Positions 23,718 through 33,389 are shown, counted from the stretch's first letter. The stretch: DNA of 59,679 nucleotides from Eubacteriales Family XIII. Incertae Sedis bacterium (GCA_031272365.1 JAISTX010000047.1:1-59679); one strand, 5' to 3'. The notes: generated from the sequence alone by a model not told the origin. Numbers and translations are program-made.

Positions 23718-25715
23718 TTATTCGGTGGTGAGCCGGAAGGGGGTCATGCCGATTTCTTCAAAGTCGTAGCGCCCGTCGCTGCGCAGGTCGATCTGGTAGG
23801 AGCCCGCCCCCGGCTCCTTCGCCTCGATCCAGAATTCCGAAGTCTCGCCCGGGGCCAGCGGCTGCTCGAGCTTGCCGATGATCCACTCCCCGGCGTCGCC
23901 CGCGAGGCCGCCCGCGAGGCCGCCCGTCATGCCGCCCGTCATGCCGCCGCCCGTGTCGTCCACGCGCTTCAGCACGGCGTAGATGCCGCCCGGGTACTCC
24001 CCGCCGCCCGGCTCCAGGATCGTGCTGCCGGTATTCGTGACGCGCAGGACGCCGGAAATCTGGCCGGGCGTCGCCGTCAGGTCGTAAATCTCGAACGAGG
24101 CCCCCGTCTTCAGGTGCGCGAGGTCGCGGCTGTACCAGTACAGGGGCGTGTGGTAGACGTCCATCACGCGGTCGAGGTAGCCGTGCGCATTGAGCTCGTT
24201 CAGCACGTAGATCGTCTCGGCGTCTGCGGAGAAAGGCACGTAGGAGTGGTAGAACAGGACGTAGCCGCTCCCGGCGGCGTCGAGCGAAGCGATGTCCGCG
24301 TCGTAGTCCCGCGTCCCCCAGAGGATGTTGTCCGACTGGGCGTCGCCGATGCGGTTCGTGTCGTAGCCGTTTTTGTACTTCAGGATCGAGTTGGCCGCGT
24401 GGTAGCTGTAGACCATCTCCCCGTCGTGGGCATTCTCCTGGAGGTAGGCGATGAGCGGGTTGGCCTGGTTGCCGGGCAGGAGCGTCCACTCGGTGCCGCG
24501 CCCGTAGTCGGCGAACGCCGCGTTCGGCGCGAGCAGCGCCGCGGAAAGCAGCAAGACCGCGGCAGCCGTCGCATAGCGCGACCTCGCCGCCGCCCTGTCA
24601 CCGCTGCCGCCGAACGATATGCGGATCTGCGACAGGAAGTAGAACGCATAGAGGAAGACGAGCGCGTAGAAAAACATCCACAGCCGGTCCTGCACCGGGT
24701 ATTTCGAAAGCGCCGACGCCACGAGGAGGAAGAAGCCCGCGAACGCCACCGCCCACGTGACGCGGTGCCGCCGCAGGAGCGAGACCACGAAGCCCGCCGC
24801 CGCCAGGGCCAGCACCATGATCTTCACCGACCCGAGCGGCTCCACCAGCGCCCCCAGCAGCGCCAGGTCGTGGCCTGGGACGTCGGGGAGGAAGAACCGG
24901 AAATCGAATTTCATCTGCACCCAAAACCCCAGCATCGCCTCGTCCACCGCGATAGGCTTCAGCCAAAGCACGTAGTTGAGTGCGAAAATAACAAGGAAGA
25001 CCGCCCCGCCGAGAAGGGTGCCCCGCAGCCGCCAGCCGTCGTGGCGCCGCAGCGCGAGGAGGAGCTCCAGGAAAAACACGCCGCAGACAAAGAACGCCGC
25101 AGGCGTCGAAAACAAGCAAATTGCGCCGTAGAGGGCCCCGCAAAAAACTGCGCCTTTGACCGTCCGGCCGGTTCCCGCCAGCAGGCCGCCGGGCTCGGTC
25201 CTGCTGTGGTATACGCACAGCACGAGCAGGGCGAAGCAGGCGTCGCCCATATACGGCTTCAGTTCGTTCGAATATCGCAGGAAGTAGTAGAAGGTCGACG
25301 TGACCGCGAGGCAGAAGAGCACGAGCGGCATCTGCGCCCGGAAGCCCCGCCGCAGCAGCACCCCCATGCAGAGGAGCGTGCCGCAGAAGCAGATGAGCGA
25401 GAAGACGCGCAGCACCGCCTCGGACGCCCCGAAGGCCATGGTCAGCGCCTTCACGGCGACCAGGTAAAGCACCGGGGCCGTCTGCAAATTGTCGAGCGGC
25501 GGCGTCAGCAGCCCGGAGAAGCTGCGGTTCACGATGTTCTCCGCGAGCCACGCCTCGTCGTTCCAGAGCGAGACGCCGAGCATGTACATCCGCACCCGGA
25601 CATAGAAGCTGTACGCGATCACGACCGCCAGCAGCACGCAAATGCCGAAGCGGATCCGCTCCGCCCGGTCTTCACGAAGTATGGAAATATACGCCCCTGC
25701 ACGAAACTTCGCCAT
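23718..25715 (-). CDS. Large polytopic membrane protein, glycosyltransferase (GT-C/PMT-like) candidate
   Basis: The protein has 665 residues from the ATG at 25715. It has an N-terminal membrane segment, then a charged loop (LGVSLWNDEAWLAENI) that resembles the Asp/Glu-bearing first loop of GT-C glycosyltransferases, about ten further membrane segments, and a soluble C-terminal half of about 230 residues outside the membrane. The C-terminal part contains GGMTGGMTGGLAGGLAG, coded by four 12-bp tandem repeats (23898-23945). A lipid-linked sugar transferase is likely but unproven. A TATACT box ends eight bases before the ATG with no ribosome site. A longer upstream reading frame is not needed. 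Confidence 0.65.
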   Translation of the reverse strand: MAKFRAGAYISILREDRAERIRFGICVLLAVVIAYSFYVRVRMYMLGVSLWNDEAWLAENIVNRSFSGLLTPPLDNLQTAPVLYLVAVKALTMAFGASEAVLRVFSLICFCGTLLCMGVLLRRGFRAQMPLVLFCLAVTSTFYYFLRYSNELKPYMGDACFALLVLCVYHSRTEPGGLLAGTGRTVKGAVFCGALYGAICLFSTPAAFFVCGVFFLELLLALRRHDGWRLRGTLLGGAVFLVIFALNYVLWLKPIAVDEAMLGFWVQMKFDFRFFLPDVPGHDLALLGALVEPLGSVKIMVLALAAAGFVVSLLRRHRVTWAVAFAGFFLLVASALSKYPVQDRLWMFFYALVFLYAFYFLSQIRISFGGSGDRAAARSRYATAAAVLLLSAALLAPNAAFADYGRGTEWTLLPGNQANPLIAYLQENAHDGEMVYSYHAANSILKYKNGYDTNRIGDAQSDNILWGTRDYDADIASLDAAGSGYVLFYHSYVPFSADAETIYVLNELNAHGYLDRVMDVYHTPLYWYSRDLAHLKTGASFEIYDLTATPGQISGVLRVTNTGSTILEPGGGEYPGGIYAVLKRVDDTGGGMTGGMTGGLAGGLAGDAGEWIIGKLEQPLAPGETSEFWIEAKEPGAGSYQIDLRSDGRYDFEEIGMTPFRLTTE
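23898..23945. repeat. Four tandem 12-bp units inside the membrane-protein gene
   Basis: Two units GCCCGCGAGGCC and two units GCCCGTCATGCC lie head to tail, coding GGLA and GGMT tetrapeptides on the minus strand. Copy number could vary by slippage without a frameshift. Confidence 0.85.
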
Positions 25716-25830
25716 AATACTGGAGTATACAAAATCCGGGGCAAGGCGGCAACCCTTTTTTCCGCAAGAAATTTCCCGCGCGGGGATGCGCGGATCGCGC
25801 ATGGAATAACGATTTGGCTGCCGGCCGCTG

Positions 25831-25839
25831 TGCTACAAT
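25831..25839 (+). promoter_or_regulatory. Extended -10 promoter of the MobA-like gene
   Basis: TGCTACAAT (TGn plus TACAAT) lies 13 bases before the ATG at 25853, leaving only a leader of about six bases. Confidence 0.5.
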
Positions 25840-25852
25840 AGGCGTTGGACAG

Positions 25853-26536
25853 ATGAAAGACGTTGGATTGAAAACGGTTGCGGTGATATTGGCGGCAGGG
25901 CTCTCCTCCCGGATGGGGGCTTTCAAGCCCTTGCTGGAGATCGGGGGGGCGCCTGCGCTCGCGCGGCTTCTGGGCAGCGTCCGGGAGGCCGGCGTCGAGC
26001 GGGCCTTCGTCGTGACGGGGCACCGCGCGGGGGACGTCGCGCGCCTCGTGGCGGATGAGGGCGCCGGCGCCCCCGAGGGTGGCGCGTGGCGCGCCGAGGC
26101 CGTCCACAACCCCGGCTTCGAAGGCGGGATGTTCACCTCGGTGCAGGCCGGCGTCCGGGCGGCGGCGGAAGCGCTGGGCGCGCGCCCGGGCGCGCGCGCC
26201 GAATCGGATGGGGAAGCATCCGGCGCCCTGCTGTTCCCCGTGGACGTGCCGCTCGTCTCCGCAGGGACGATCTGCAAGGTGAAGGCGTACGCGGAGGCGC
26301 ATCCGGACCGTTTCGCGCAGCCCTGCTTCGGCGGCCGGAACGGCCACCCGCTGTTCATCCCCGCCGCGTATTTTGAAGAGATCCTCGGCTACGCCGGGGC
26401 GGGCGGGCTGAAGGCGGTGCGCGACGCGCACGCGGATGTGCTCGCGAAGATCGAAACCGACGACGAAGGGTGCGTGCTCGACATGGACACGCCGGAGGAT
26501 CTGGAGGCGCTGAGGGGCTATGACAGACAGAGGTAA
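25853..26536 (+). CDS. MobA-like nucleotidyltransferase
   Basis: The protein has 227 residues. The signature LAAGLSSRMGAFKPLLEIGG at the N-terminus and FPVDVPLVS in the middle identify the MobA/MocA-like NTP-transferase group, which includes molybdenum-cofactor cytidylyl- and guanylyltransferases and other sugar or cofactor nucleotidylyltransferases. It may finish a molybdopterin cofactor, but no molybdoenzyme genes are adjacent. Its end overlaps the next gene by 17 bases, so the two are likely co-expressed. The leader is very short. Confidence 0.8.
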   Translation: MKDVGLKTVAVILAAGLSSRMGAFKPLLEIGGAPALARLLGSVREAGVERAFVVTGHRAGDVARLVADEGAGAPEGGAWRAEAVHNPGFEGGMFTSVQAGVRAAAEALGARPGARAESDGEASGALLFPVDVPLVSAGTICKVKAYAEAHPDRFAQPCFGGRNGHPLFIPAAYFEEILGYAGAGGLKAVRDAHADVLAKIETDDEGCVLDMDTPEDLEALRGYDRQR

Positions 26537-27155
26537 AACGGCAAAGAAACGCGTCGTGCTCGTGCGGCACGGCCAGCCGCAGCAGCACGCGGAGGGCATC
26601 TTCCTCGGGCAGACGGACGTGCCGCTGTCGCAGGCGGGCAGGGGGGAGGCGGCCGCGGCGGCGGAAGAGCTCCTGCGGCTCGGCGCGCGCGCGCGGCGCA
26701 TCTACACGAGCGACCTGTCCCGGGCGCGCGAGACGGCGGAGATCCTCGCGCGCCGCCTCGAGCGCGACCCCGCGGGCGGCGGGGGCGGCGTCACCGTCAT
26801 CGGCGACAAGCTCTTCCGCGAGGTGGACATGGGCAGCTGGGACGGCGAGTTCATCTCGGAGATCAAGCGCAAATTCCCGGAGGAATACGAAAAGCGCGGC
26901 GACGACATCAAAAACTACCGCGTCCCGGGCGGCGAAAACTTCTACGACCTGAAGGGGCGCGTGACGCGGGAATTCTACCGGGTGTGGCGGGACGAGTTCG
27001 CGCCGTCGGGCGCGCCCGACCTCGTGATCGTGTCGCACCTCGGCGTGATGCGGACGATCCTCTGCGAGCTCTGGCAGGACGAGGACGAAGCGTTCGGCCG
27101 GCGCTGCCCGACCGGCAGCGTCATCGCCGTGGAGGCCCCTGACTGGCTGGTATAA
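26520..27155 (+). CDS. Histidine phosphatase family protein (CobC/phosphoglycerate mutase-like)
   Basis: The protein has 211 residues. The phosphohistidine motif LVRHGQPQQ lies at residues 14-22, followed by LGQTDVPLSQAG, YTSDLSRARETAEIL, and SHLGVMRTIL with the second catalytic His. Members remove phosphate from sugars, nucleotides or alpha-ribazole phosphate. An alpha-ribazole phosphatase role would suit a corrinoid-using organism but is not shown. The start overlaps the upstream gene, with GAGGGG as ribosome site. Confidence 0.82.
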   Translation: MTDRGKTAKKRVVLVRHGQPQQHAEGIFLGQTDVPLSQAGRGEAAAAAEELLRLGARARRIYTSDLSRARETAEILARRLERDPAGGGGGVTVIGDKLFREVDMGSWDGEFISEIKRKFPEEYEKRGDDIKNYRVPGGENFYDLKGRVTREFYRVWRDEFAPSGAPDLVIVSHLGVMRTILCELWQDEDEAFGRRCPTGSVIAVEAPDWLV

Positions 27156-27156
27156 T
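27148..27156 (+). promoter_or_regulatory. Extended -10 promoter of trmD
   Basis: TGGTATAAT is followed by exactly six bases and the ATG at 27163, an arrangement that gives a leaderless transcript. The box overlaps the stop codon of the phosphatase gene. Confidence 0.6.
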
Positions 27157-27162
27157 AGAAGC

Positions 27163-27933
27163 ATGAAGATCGATATCCTGACCTTGTTCCCGGAGATGTT
27201 CCCCGCCGTGCTGCAGGCGGGGGTCATCGGGCGCGCCGCCGAAAAGGGGCTCTTGGAGTTCCGCGTGACGGACATCCGGGACCATACGGAGGACAAGCAC
27301 CGGAAGGCGGACGACTACCCGTTCGGCGGCGGCGCCGGCCAGCTCATGACGGCGCAGCCGGTCTTCGCGGCGCTGCGGGCGATCGGCCTGGAAGCCGGGG
27401 ACGCCGCAGCGGGCGCCGGGGCCGCCCGGCTCCTGTATATGTCGCCGCGCGGGAAGGTGCTGGACCAGGCGCTCACAGAGGAGCTGTCGCGCGAGGCGCG
27501 GCTCGTGCTGCTCTGCGGGCACTACGAGGGCGTGGACCAGCGCGTGCTCGACGCATTCGCCTTCGAGGAGGTCTCCATCGGCGACTACATCCTGACGGGC
27601 GGGGAGATCCCCGCGATGGCGCTCGTCGACGCGGTCTGCCGCCTCGTGCCCGGCGTGCTCGGCTCGGAGGATTCGCACCGGGAGGAGTCGATCTACTCGG
27701 GCCTGCTCGAGTACCCGCAGTACACGCGGCCCGCGTCCTTCGAGGGGCTGGACACCCCGGAGGTGCTGCTCTCCGGCGACCACAAAAAGATCGAGCTGTG
27801 GAATTTCGAGCAGGCGCTCATGCTCACGGCGGTGCGCCGCCCGGAAATGCTCGACGCTTGGGTCGCCGTGCATTTCGACGGGCTCGACAAACAGAAGAAA
27901 AAACTCGCGGAGGCGGTGCTCCGCGAGCTCTGA
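27163..27933 (+). CDS. trmD: tRNA (guanine-N1)-methyltransferase
   Basis: The protein has 256 residues, the typical length. It has family motifs: ILTLFPEMFP at the start, DDYPFGGGAGQLM, LLCGHYEGVDQRVLDAF with the knot region, and SIGDYILTGGE. TrmD methylates G37 of tRNAs that read CNN codons, which prevents frameshifts. It usually sits with rpsP, rimM and rplS; here it is alone after the phosphatase gene, seven bases downstream. It lacks a good ribosome site and has an extended -10 box directly before the ATG. Confidence 0.95.
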   Translation: MKIDILTLFPEMFPAVLQAGVIGRAAEKGLLEFRVTDIRDHTEDKHRKADDYPFGGGAGQLMTAQPVFAALRAIGLEAGDAAAGAGAARLLYMSPRGKVLDQALTEELSREARLVLLCGHYEGVDQRVLDAFAFEEVSIGDYILTGGEIPAMALVDAVCRLVPGVLGSEDSHREESIYSGLLEYPQYTRPASFEGLDTPEVLLSGDHKKIELWNFEQALMLTAVRRPEMLDAWVAVHFDGLDKQKKKLAEAVLREL

Positions 27934-27940
27934 GTTTTGC

Positions 27941-27956
27941 GCGGCGGCGCCGCCGC
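27941..27956. terminator. GC-rich palindrome between convergent genes
   Basis: GCGGCGGCGCCGCCGC is a perfect 16-base palindrome between the ends of trmD and the enoyl-CoA hydratase gene. It may end both transcripts. It has no loop bases and no T-run, so this is tentative. Confidence 0.35.
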
Positions 27957-27959
27957 CCT

Positions 27960-28742
<783 letters not shown>

Positions 28743-28858
28743 CTGATACCTCCGTTCCGTTCTCCCTGTGTTCTCCCTTTATCAAGCGATGAGACTATGA
28801 TACAATTAAACACGAGAACAAACAAGTCAGCGCAACCAAAGTTTCCGAAAAATACGGG

Positions 28859-30616
28859 GTGGTATTGAGCCAAGTACTGTCCGAAAAACTGAATGAGTCG
28901 ATCAAATCGCTCTTGCCGATCATCATCATCGTGCTCGTGCTCAACTTCACGCTCGCGCCGATGCCCTTTGCCGTGCGCGGCATGTTCCTCGGCGGGGCGC
29001 TGCTGCTGCTCCTCGGCATGGCGCTGTTCACGCTCGGCGCGGACCTCGCGATGATGCCGATCGGCGAGCACCTCGGCCAGTACCTCTCCCGCTCGCGGAA
29101 GGTCTGGCTCATCGTGTTCGCCTCCCTGCTCATGGGGACGATGGTCACGATCGCGGAGCCGGATCTGCAGATCCTCGCGCGGCAGGTCCCCAGCGTCCCG
29201 ACCAACATCCTGACGATCACGGTCGCGGTCGGCCTCGGCGTCTTCCTCGTCGTCGCGATGCTGCGCATCCTCTTCCAGGTCAGCATGGCGAAGCTGCTCG
29301 CGGGGGCGTACATCGGCGCGATCGTCCTGGGCATTTTCATTCCAAAAGAGTATTTCGCCGTCAGCTTCGACGCGGGCGGCGTCACGACGGGGCCGTTCGC
29401 GATCCCGTTCATCCTCGCGCTCGGCGTCGGCGTCTCCTCGGTCCGCGGCGGCCAGTCGAGCCGCGACGACAGCTTCGGCCTCGCCGCGCTGTGCAGCATC
29501 GGCCCGATCTACGCAGTGATGATCCTCAGCTTTTTCTACGAGCCGTCCGCCTCCGACCTGAAGGCGGCGGAGATCGCGGAGGTGGACAGCATCGGCGGCC
29601 TCGCGCACGAATTCCTCGAGGCCTTCCCCGAATACATGCATGAGATCGGCCTCGCGGTGCTGCCCCTCATCGTGCTGTTCCTCGCGTTCCAGGTCACGGT
29701 GCTCAAGCTGCCGCTCGCGACGCTCGTCAAGATCGGCTTCGGCCTCGTCTACACCTATTTCGGCCTCGTCATCTTCCTGACGGGCGTCAGCACGGGCTTC
29801 ATGCCGGCGGGCGTCTTCATCGGCAAATACCTTGGCGGCATGGACCATTCGTGGATCCTCGTGCCGCTCGGCGCGATCATGGGCTTCTTCATCGTGCTCG
29901 CCGAGCCGGCCGTGCACGTCCTCGTCGAGGAGGTGGAGGAGCTGTCCGGCGGCGCGATCAAAAAGACCGTGATGGTGCGCGCCTTCTCGATCAGCATCGC
30001 CCTGTCGATCTCCCTTGCGATGATCCGCGTGCTCACGGGCGTCTCCATCTGGTGGATGATCGTGCCGGGCTACGCGCTCGCCATCATCCTCACGAAGTTC
30101 AGCCCGAAGATCTTCACCGCCGTCGCCTTCGACTCCGGCGCCGTCGCGTCCGGGCCGATGACGGCGACCTTCGTGCTGCCGTTCACGATGGGCGCATGCG
30201 AGGCGGCGGGGGGCAATGTGATGATGGACGCGTTCGGCGTCGTCGCGCTCGTCGCCATGACGCCGCTCTTCACCGTGCAGGCCGTCGGCCTCATCTACAA
30301 GAGCCGGATGGCCGCCGCGGCCGGCGCTGAGGAAGGCGAGCTCGAGACGATCACCCAGCACCGCGAGGAGCAGGAGATCGGCGACCGCTGGGGCGCGGCG
30401 GAATACTCCGACGAGGAGAGCCGCTTCGACGCGGAGGTCGACATGGACTACGCGGCGAGCCAGGAGTGGGCGGAAGAGGTGCTGACCGAGGCGGTCGCGC
30501 GCCGCATCGAGATGGACAACGACTACATCGACTTCGAGGACAGCGACTACGAGCATTTTCAGAGTTTCGTGACGCTGGAGGATTTCTTCGGTGATGAAGG
30601 GAATGATGAGTATTGA
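28859..30616 (+). CDS. DUF1538 family membrane transporter-like protein
   Basis: The protein has 585 residues if it starts at the GTG at 28859; a TTG at 28865 is equally possible, and no good ribosome site is seen. About 12 membrane segments fall into two repeated DUF1538 halves. The repeats are visible as SFDAGGVTTGPFAIPFILALGVG and AFDSGAVASGPMTATFVLPF, and each half has a similar glycine-rich motif. The C-terminal 90 residues are acidic and cytoplasmic-looking. DUF1538 proteins are uncharacterised, but their build suggests an ion or metabolite transporter. Two PII-like genes follow directly (four-base overlap, then 28 bases), so the transporter is probably gated by a PII-type sensor. Confidence 0.82.
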   Translation: MVLSQVLSEKLNESIKSLLPIIIIVLVLNFTLAPMPFAVRGMFLGGALLLLLGMALFTLGADLAMMPIGEHLGQYLSRSRKVWLIVFASLLMGTMVTIAEPDLQILARQVPSVPTNILTITVAVGLGVFLVVAMLRILFQVSMAKLLAGAYIGAIVLGIFIPKEYFAVSFDAGGVTTGPFAIPFILALGVGVSSVRGGQSSRDDSFGLAALCSIGPIYAVMILSFFYEPSASDLKAAEIAEVDSIGGLAHEFLEAFPEYMHEIGLAVLPLIVLFLAFQVTVLKLPLATLVKIGFGLVYTYFGLVIFLTGVSTGFMPAGVFIGKYLGGMDHSWILVPLGAIMGFFIVLAEPAVHVLVEEVEELSGGAIKKTVMVRAFSISIALSISLAMIRVLTGVSIWWMIVPGYALAIILTKFSPKIFTAVAFDSGAVASGPMTATFVLPFTMGACEAAGGNVMMDAFGVVALVAMTPLFTVQAVGLIYKSRMAAAAGAEEGELETITQHREEQEIGDRWGAAEYSDEESRFDAEVDMDYAASQEWAEEVLTEAVARRIEMDNDYIDFEDSDYEHFQSFVTLEDFFGDEGNDEY

Positions 30617-30984
30617 ACAATAACAGAAAAACCTACGAACGCATCAATTTGATGCTCACGATCTGCAGGCGCGGCGTCGGCGACAAGATCATCGAGGACC
30701 TGCGCGAGATGGGCGTGACGTACAACATGGCCGCCGTCGGGGAGAGCCTCGGCGGGTTGGGCCTCGTGGACTTCCTCGGCCTCGAGGACGCGCAGCGCGA
30801 CCTCATCCTGAGCGTCGTGTGCACGAGCAAGGCGGAGCGCGCGATGGCGCTCATTGAGTATGGTTATTCGGAGCACCCCGACGGCGCGGCGTTTGCGGCG
30901 CTCGTCCCGATCGAGGGCGTGAGCGGGCCGCTCGTGCTGGAGTACATCGCGGGGCCGATGGATTCCGGGGCGGACGCGGACTGA
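30613..30984 (+). CDS. Divergent PII-like signalling protein (first copy)
   Basis: The protein has 123 residues. A TTG start overlaps the TGA of the transporter gene (30613-30616). The beta-alpha-beta pattern (RINLMLTICRRGVGDKIIEDLREMGVTYNMAAVGES) resembles the start of PII proteins. The region corresponding to the T-loop is short and has no uridylylation Tyr motif. It probably forms a trimer that binds a nucleotide or the transporter tail. It differs clearly from the second copy, so the two may have distinct partners or form a mixed trimer. Confidence 0.65.
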   Translation: MNNNRKTYERINLMLTICRRGVGDKIIEDLREMGVTYNMAAVGESLGGLGLVDFLGLEDAQRDLILSVVCTSKAERAMALIEYGYSEHPDGAAFAALVPIEGVSGPLVLEYIAGPMDSGADAD

Positions 30985-31012
30985 CAGGAGATCAGATAGA
31001 AAGGCGAAGAAG

Positions 31013-31432
31013 ATGGCGGATATTGTGGGCGCAAAATACAGCATGATCGTGACGATCGTCAGCCGCGGGTACGCGGACATCGTGATCGGCGCGGCGAAGG
31101 ACGCGGGCGCGCGCGGGGGCACGGTGTTTTACGCGCGCGGCAGCGGGATGCACGACACGGAGAAATTTATCGGCATACCGATCCAACCGGAGAAGGAGGT
31201 CGTGCTGACGCTCGTGAAGAAGGAGGCGGTCAAGGACATCGTCTCGGCCATCACGGACAAGGCGGGCCTGACGACGGACGGGCGGGGCATCAGCTTCGTG
31301 CTGCCCGTGACGCGCACGGCGGGCATCGTGAACAAGGAGCCGCCGAAGGGCCAGGCGCAGCAGCAGGCGGCGCAGGAAACGGCGGGGAAGGAGAAAGCGG
31401 ACACGGCGGATACAGAATCCGCTGAGTCGTGA
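31013..31432 (+). CDS. PII-like signalling protein (second copy)
   Basis: The protein has 139 residues. The N-terminal 105 residues show the PII pattern: SMIVTIVSRGYADIVIGAAKDAGARGGTVFYARG for the first half, and TTDGRGISFVLPVTRTAGI in the place of the ATP-binding B-loop. The last 30 residues are a Gln/Ala/Glu-rich tail not seen in classical PII. A GAAAGGCGAAG ribosome site precedes the ATG. It is encoded with the DUF1538 transporter and the divergent PII-like gene. Confidence 0.8.
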   Translation: MADIVGAKYSMIVTIVSRGYADIVIGAAKDAGARGGTVFYARGSGMHDTEKFIGIPIQPEKEVVLTLVKKEAVKDIVSAITDKAGLTTDGRGISFVLPVTRTAGIVNKEPPKGQAQQQAAQETAGKEKADTADTESAES

Positions 31433-31438
31433 TACAAT
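31430..31438 (+). promoter_or_regulatory. Extended -10 promoter of surE
   Basis: TGATACAAT is followed by eight bases and the ATG at 31447 with no ribosome site, again predicting a leaderless or near-leaderless mRNA. Confidence 0.55.
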
Positions 31439-31446
31439 AGGTACGT

Positions 31447-32361
31447 ATGAATATTCTTGTCACCAATGACGACGGTGTCACGGCGGTTGGCATCCATAGG
31501 CTTGCCCTTGCCCTGAAAGAAGGCGGGCACGGCGTTTTCGTGTGCGCGCCCGCGCAGCAGCAGAGCGCGACGGGGCACGGCATCACGATCGGCCGGGCCG
31601 TGCGCATGGAGCCGGTCCCGGCGGCGGATTTCGTGGAGGCGGCCGAGGCGTTCGCGATGGACGGCACGCCGGCGGACTGCGTGAAGTTCGGGCTCGAGCT
31701 GTTCGAGAACCGCGGCGTAAAGATCGACGCGGTCTTCTCGGGCTTCAACCACGGCATGAACCTCGGCACGGACACGCTGTACTCGGGCACGGTGTCGGCG
31801 GCGGTCGAGGGGGCGCTGTGCGGGATGCCCGCGGCGGCGCTGTCGATCAGCTCAAATTTTGCCTTCCACAAGGAGCCGACGCATTTCTCCTACGCGATGC
31901 GGATGGCGCAGGCCGTCGCGCGCAGCATGAGCGGCGCGCACGCCGACAGCAAATTTGGGTACAACCAAAAGAAGAAGGCGCCGTCCACGCCGACGCCGGA
32001 GGACGTGTTCGCGCCTTCGGAGTCCGAGGTCGGCCTGGGGCTCGACTACATCTACCGCGACCACACGATCCTCAACGTCAACGTGCCGGACGCGCCCGAG
32101 GAGGAGATACGGGGCGTCAAGGCCGTGCCGCTCAGCTACCGCGAGTACGAGGAATGGTTCGACGTGGAGCTGGACGCGGAGGGCAAGCCCTACTACCGCT
32201 ACTCCGGCCGGCCGAAGATCGTCGGGGAGGCGGACGCGGACGGCAGCGACATCGTGGCGAACCGGCTCGGCTACGCGACGGTGACCCCCCTGCATTTCGA
32301 CCTCACCAATCACAGGCAGCTCGAAGCGGCCAGGCGGGAATGGGGGGGTATTATTATTTAA
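31447..32361 (+). CDS. surE: 5'/3'-nucleotidase SurE
   Basis: The protein has 304 residues, somewhat longer than the usual 250. The metal motif NDDG lies at residues 7-10, and VFVCAPAQQQSATGHGIT, GTPADCVKFGL, SGFNHGMNLGTDTLYSGTV and the C-terminal part match SurE. SurE is a metal-dependent phosphatase for nucleoside monophosphates in stationary phase. The extra length is a charged insert around residues 165-205. It ends with TAA directly adjoining the ATG of the next gene. Confidence 0.92.
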   Translation: MNILVTNDDGVTAVGIHRLALALKEGGHGVFVCAPAQQQSATGHGITIGRAVRMEPVPAADFVEAAEAFAMDGTPADCVKFGLELFENRGVKIDAVFSGFNHGMNLGTDTLYSGTVSAAVEGALCGMPAAALSISSNFAFHKEPTHFSYAMRMAQAVARSMSGAHADSKFGYNQKKKAPSTPTPEDVFAPSESEVGLGLDYIYRDHTILNVNVPDAPEEEIRGVKAVPLSYREYEEWFDVELDAEGKPYYRYSGRPKIVGEADADGSDIVANRLGYATVTPLHFDLTNHRQLEAARREWGGIII

Positions 32362-33303
32362 ATGTACATTTTCGACGGCAGGGTCACGCTGGAGGACCGG
32401 GAATTGCTCGAGTCGTACCTCACGGGGTTCGACTACAAGACGAGCGGCATGACCTACACTTCCATGTATATGTGGCGCGACATCAACCTCTTCTCGTGGG
32501 AGGAGATCGGGGGGTACCTGTTCATCTCGGCGGCGGACAACCTCGATCCGGTCATGGGCGACCCGTTCATGTTCCCGCCGCTGACGCGCACGGGCGGCTA
32601 CGAGCCCGGGGCGCTGCGGGAGGCGGTGCTCGAGGCGAAGCGGCGGTTCGAGGGGAAGGGCAAGCCGTTCCACATGATGCTCGTGCCGTTCCACATGCTC
32701 GACATCCTCGGCGAGGCGTTCCCCGGGGGGATCGCCTTCGAGGCGGACCGGCCGAACTTCGACTACGTGTACAACGCGCAGGACCTGGCGGAGCTGCGCG
32801 GGCGTGATTTCCACGCGAAGAAAAACCACCTCAACTATTTCAAGGGGCACTACGAATACACCTACGAGCGGATGACGCCGGACATGGCCGGGGAGGCGAT
32901 GGCCTTCATCCGCGCGTTCAACGAGCGGAAGAACCTCGAGGACCCGCACGAGCGCGAGCTGCTCGAGTTTGAGGAGCAGGCGATGCGCGACGTCTTCGTG
33001 AACCTCGACGTCGTCGGCTACCTGTCCGGGTGCATCCGGATCGGCGGCAAGATCGAGGCGCTGACGGTCGGCGGGCTGCAGGGGCCGAAGACCGCCGTCG
33101 TCCACGTCGAGAAGGCGAACACGGAGTACCGCGGGCTCTACCAGGCGATCGCGAACGAGTTCGTGAAGGCGGTGATGGCGGGGCACCGGAACGTCAGCCG
33201 CATCAACCGCGAGGAGGACATGGGGCTGCCGGGCCTGCGCAAGGCGAAGCTGTCGCTGCACCCGGTGAAGCTTGTAGAAAAATACACCGTCACCCTGAAG
33301 TAG
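32362..33303 (+). CDS. DUF2156 family protein (LPG synthase C-terminal-like, GNAT fold)
   Basis: The protein has 313 residues. It resembles the soluble C-terminal aminoacyl-transfer domain of phosphatidylglycerol lysyltransferase, with the conserved segments DFHAKKNHLNYFK, VHVEKANTEYRGLYQAIANEF, and INREEDMGLPGLRKAKLSLHPVKLVEKY. Stand-alone DUF2156 proteins of Clostridia have no settled function. It follows surE with no gap. Stop TAG. Confidence 0.8.
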   Translation: MYIFDGRVTLEDRELLESYLTGFDYKTSGMTYTSMYMWRDINLFSWEEIGGYLFISAADNLDPVMGDPFMFPPLTRTGGYEPGALREAVLEAKRRFEGKGKPFHMMLVPFHMLDILGEAFPGGIAFEADRPNFDYVYNAQDLAELRGRDFHAKKNHLNYFKGHYEYTYERMTPDMAGEAMAFIRAFNERKNLEDPHERELLEFEEQAMRDVFVNLDVVGYLSGCIRIGGKIEALTVGGLQGPKTAVVHVEKANTEYRGLYQAIANEFVKAVMAGHRNVSRINREEDMGLPGLRKAKLSLHPVKLVEKYTVTLK

Positions 33304-33319
33304 ATTTTGCCCGGGGAGC

Positions 33320-33348
33320 TTGAACGCGCGGGCATTACGGCGTAGAAT
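33320..33348 (+). promoter_or_regulatory. Sigma-A promoter of the second thiolase gene
   Basis: TTGAAC (33320-33325), a 17-base spacer and TAGAAT (33343-33348). The leader of about 35 bases carries the AAGGAGGG ribosome site before the ATG at 33390. Confidence 0.7.
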
Positions 33349-33389
33349 ATAACAATCTCACAATCAAACCATCGAAGGAGGGTAGTACA

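Noticed and set aside
28797..28868. Short 23-codon frame before the DUF1538 gene as a leader peptide
   Set aside because: It has no ribosome site and no terminator-antiterminator structure or codon run that would suggest attenuation.
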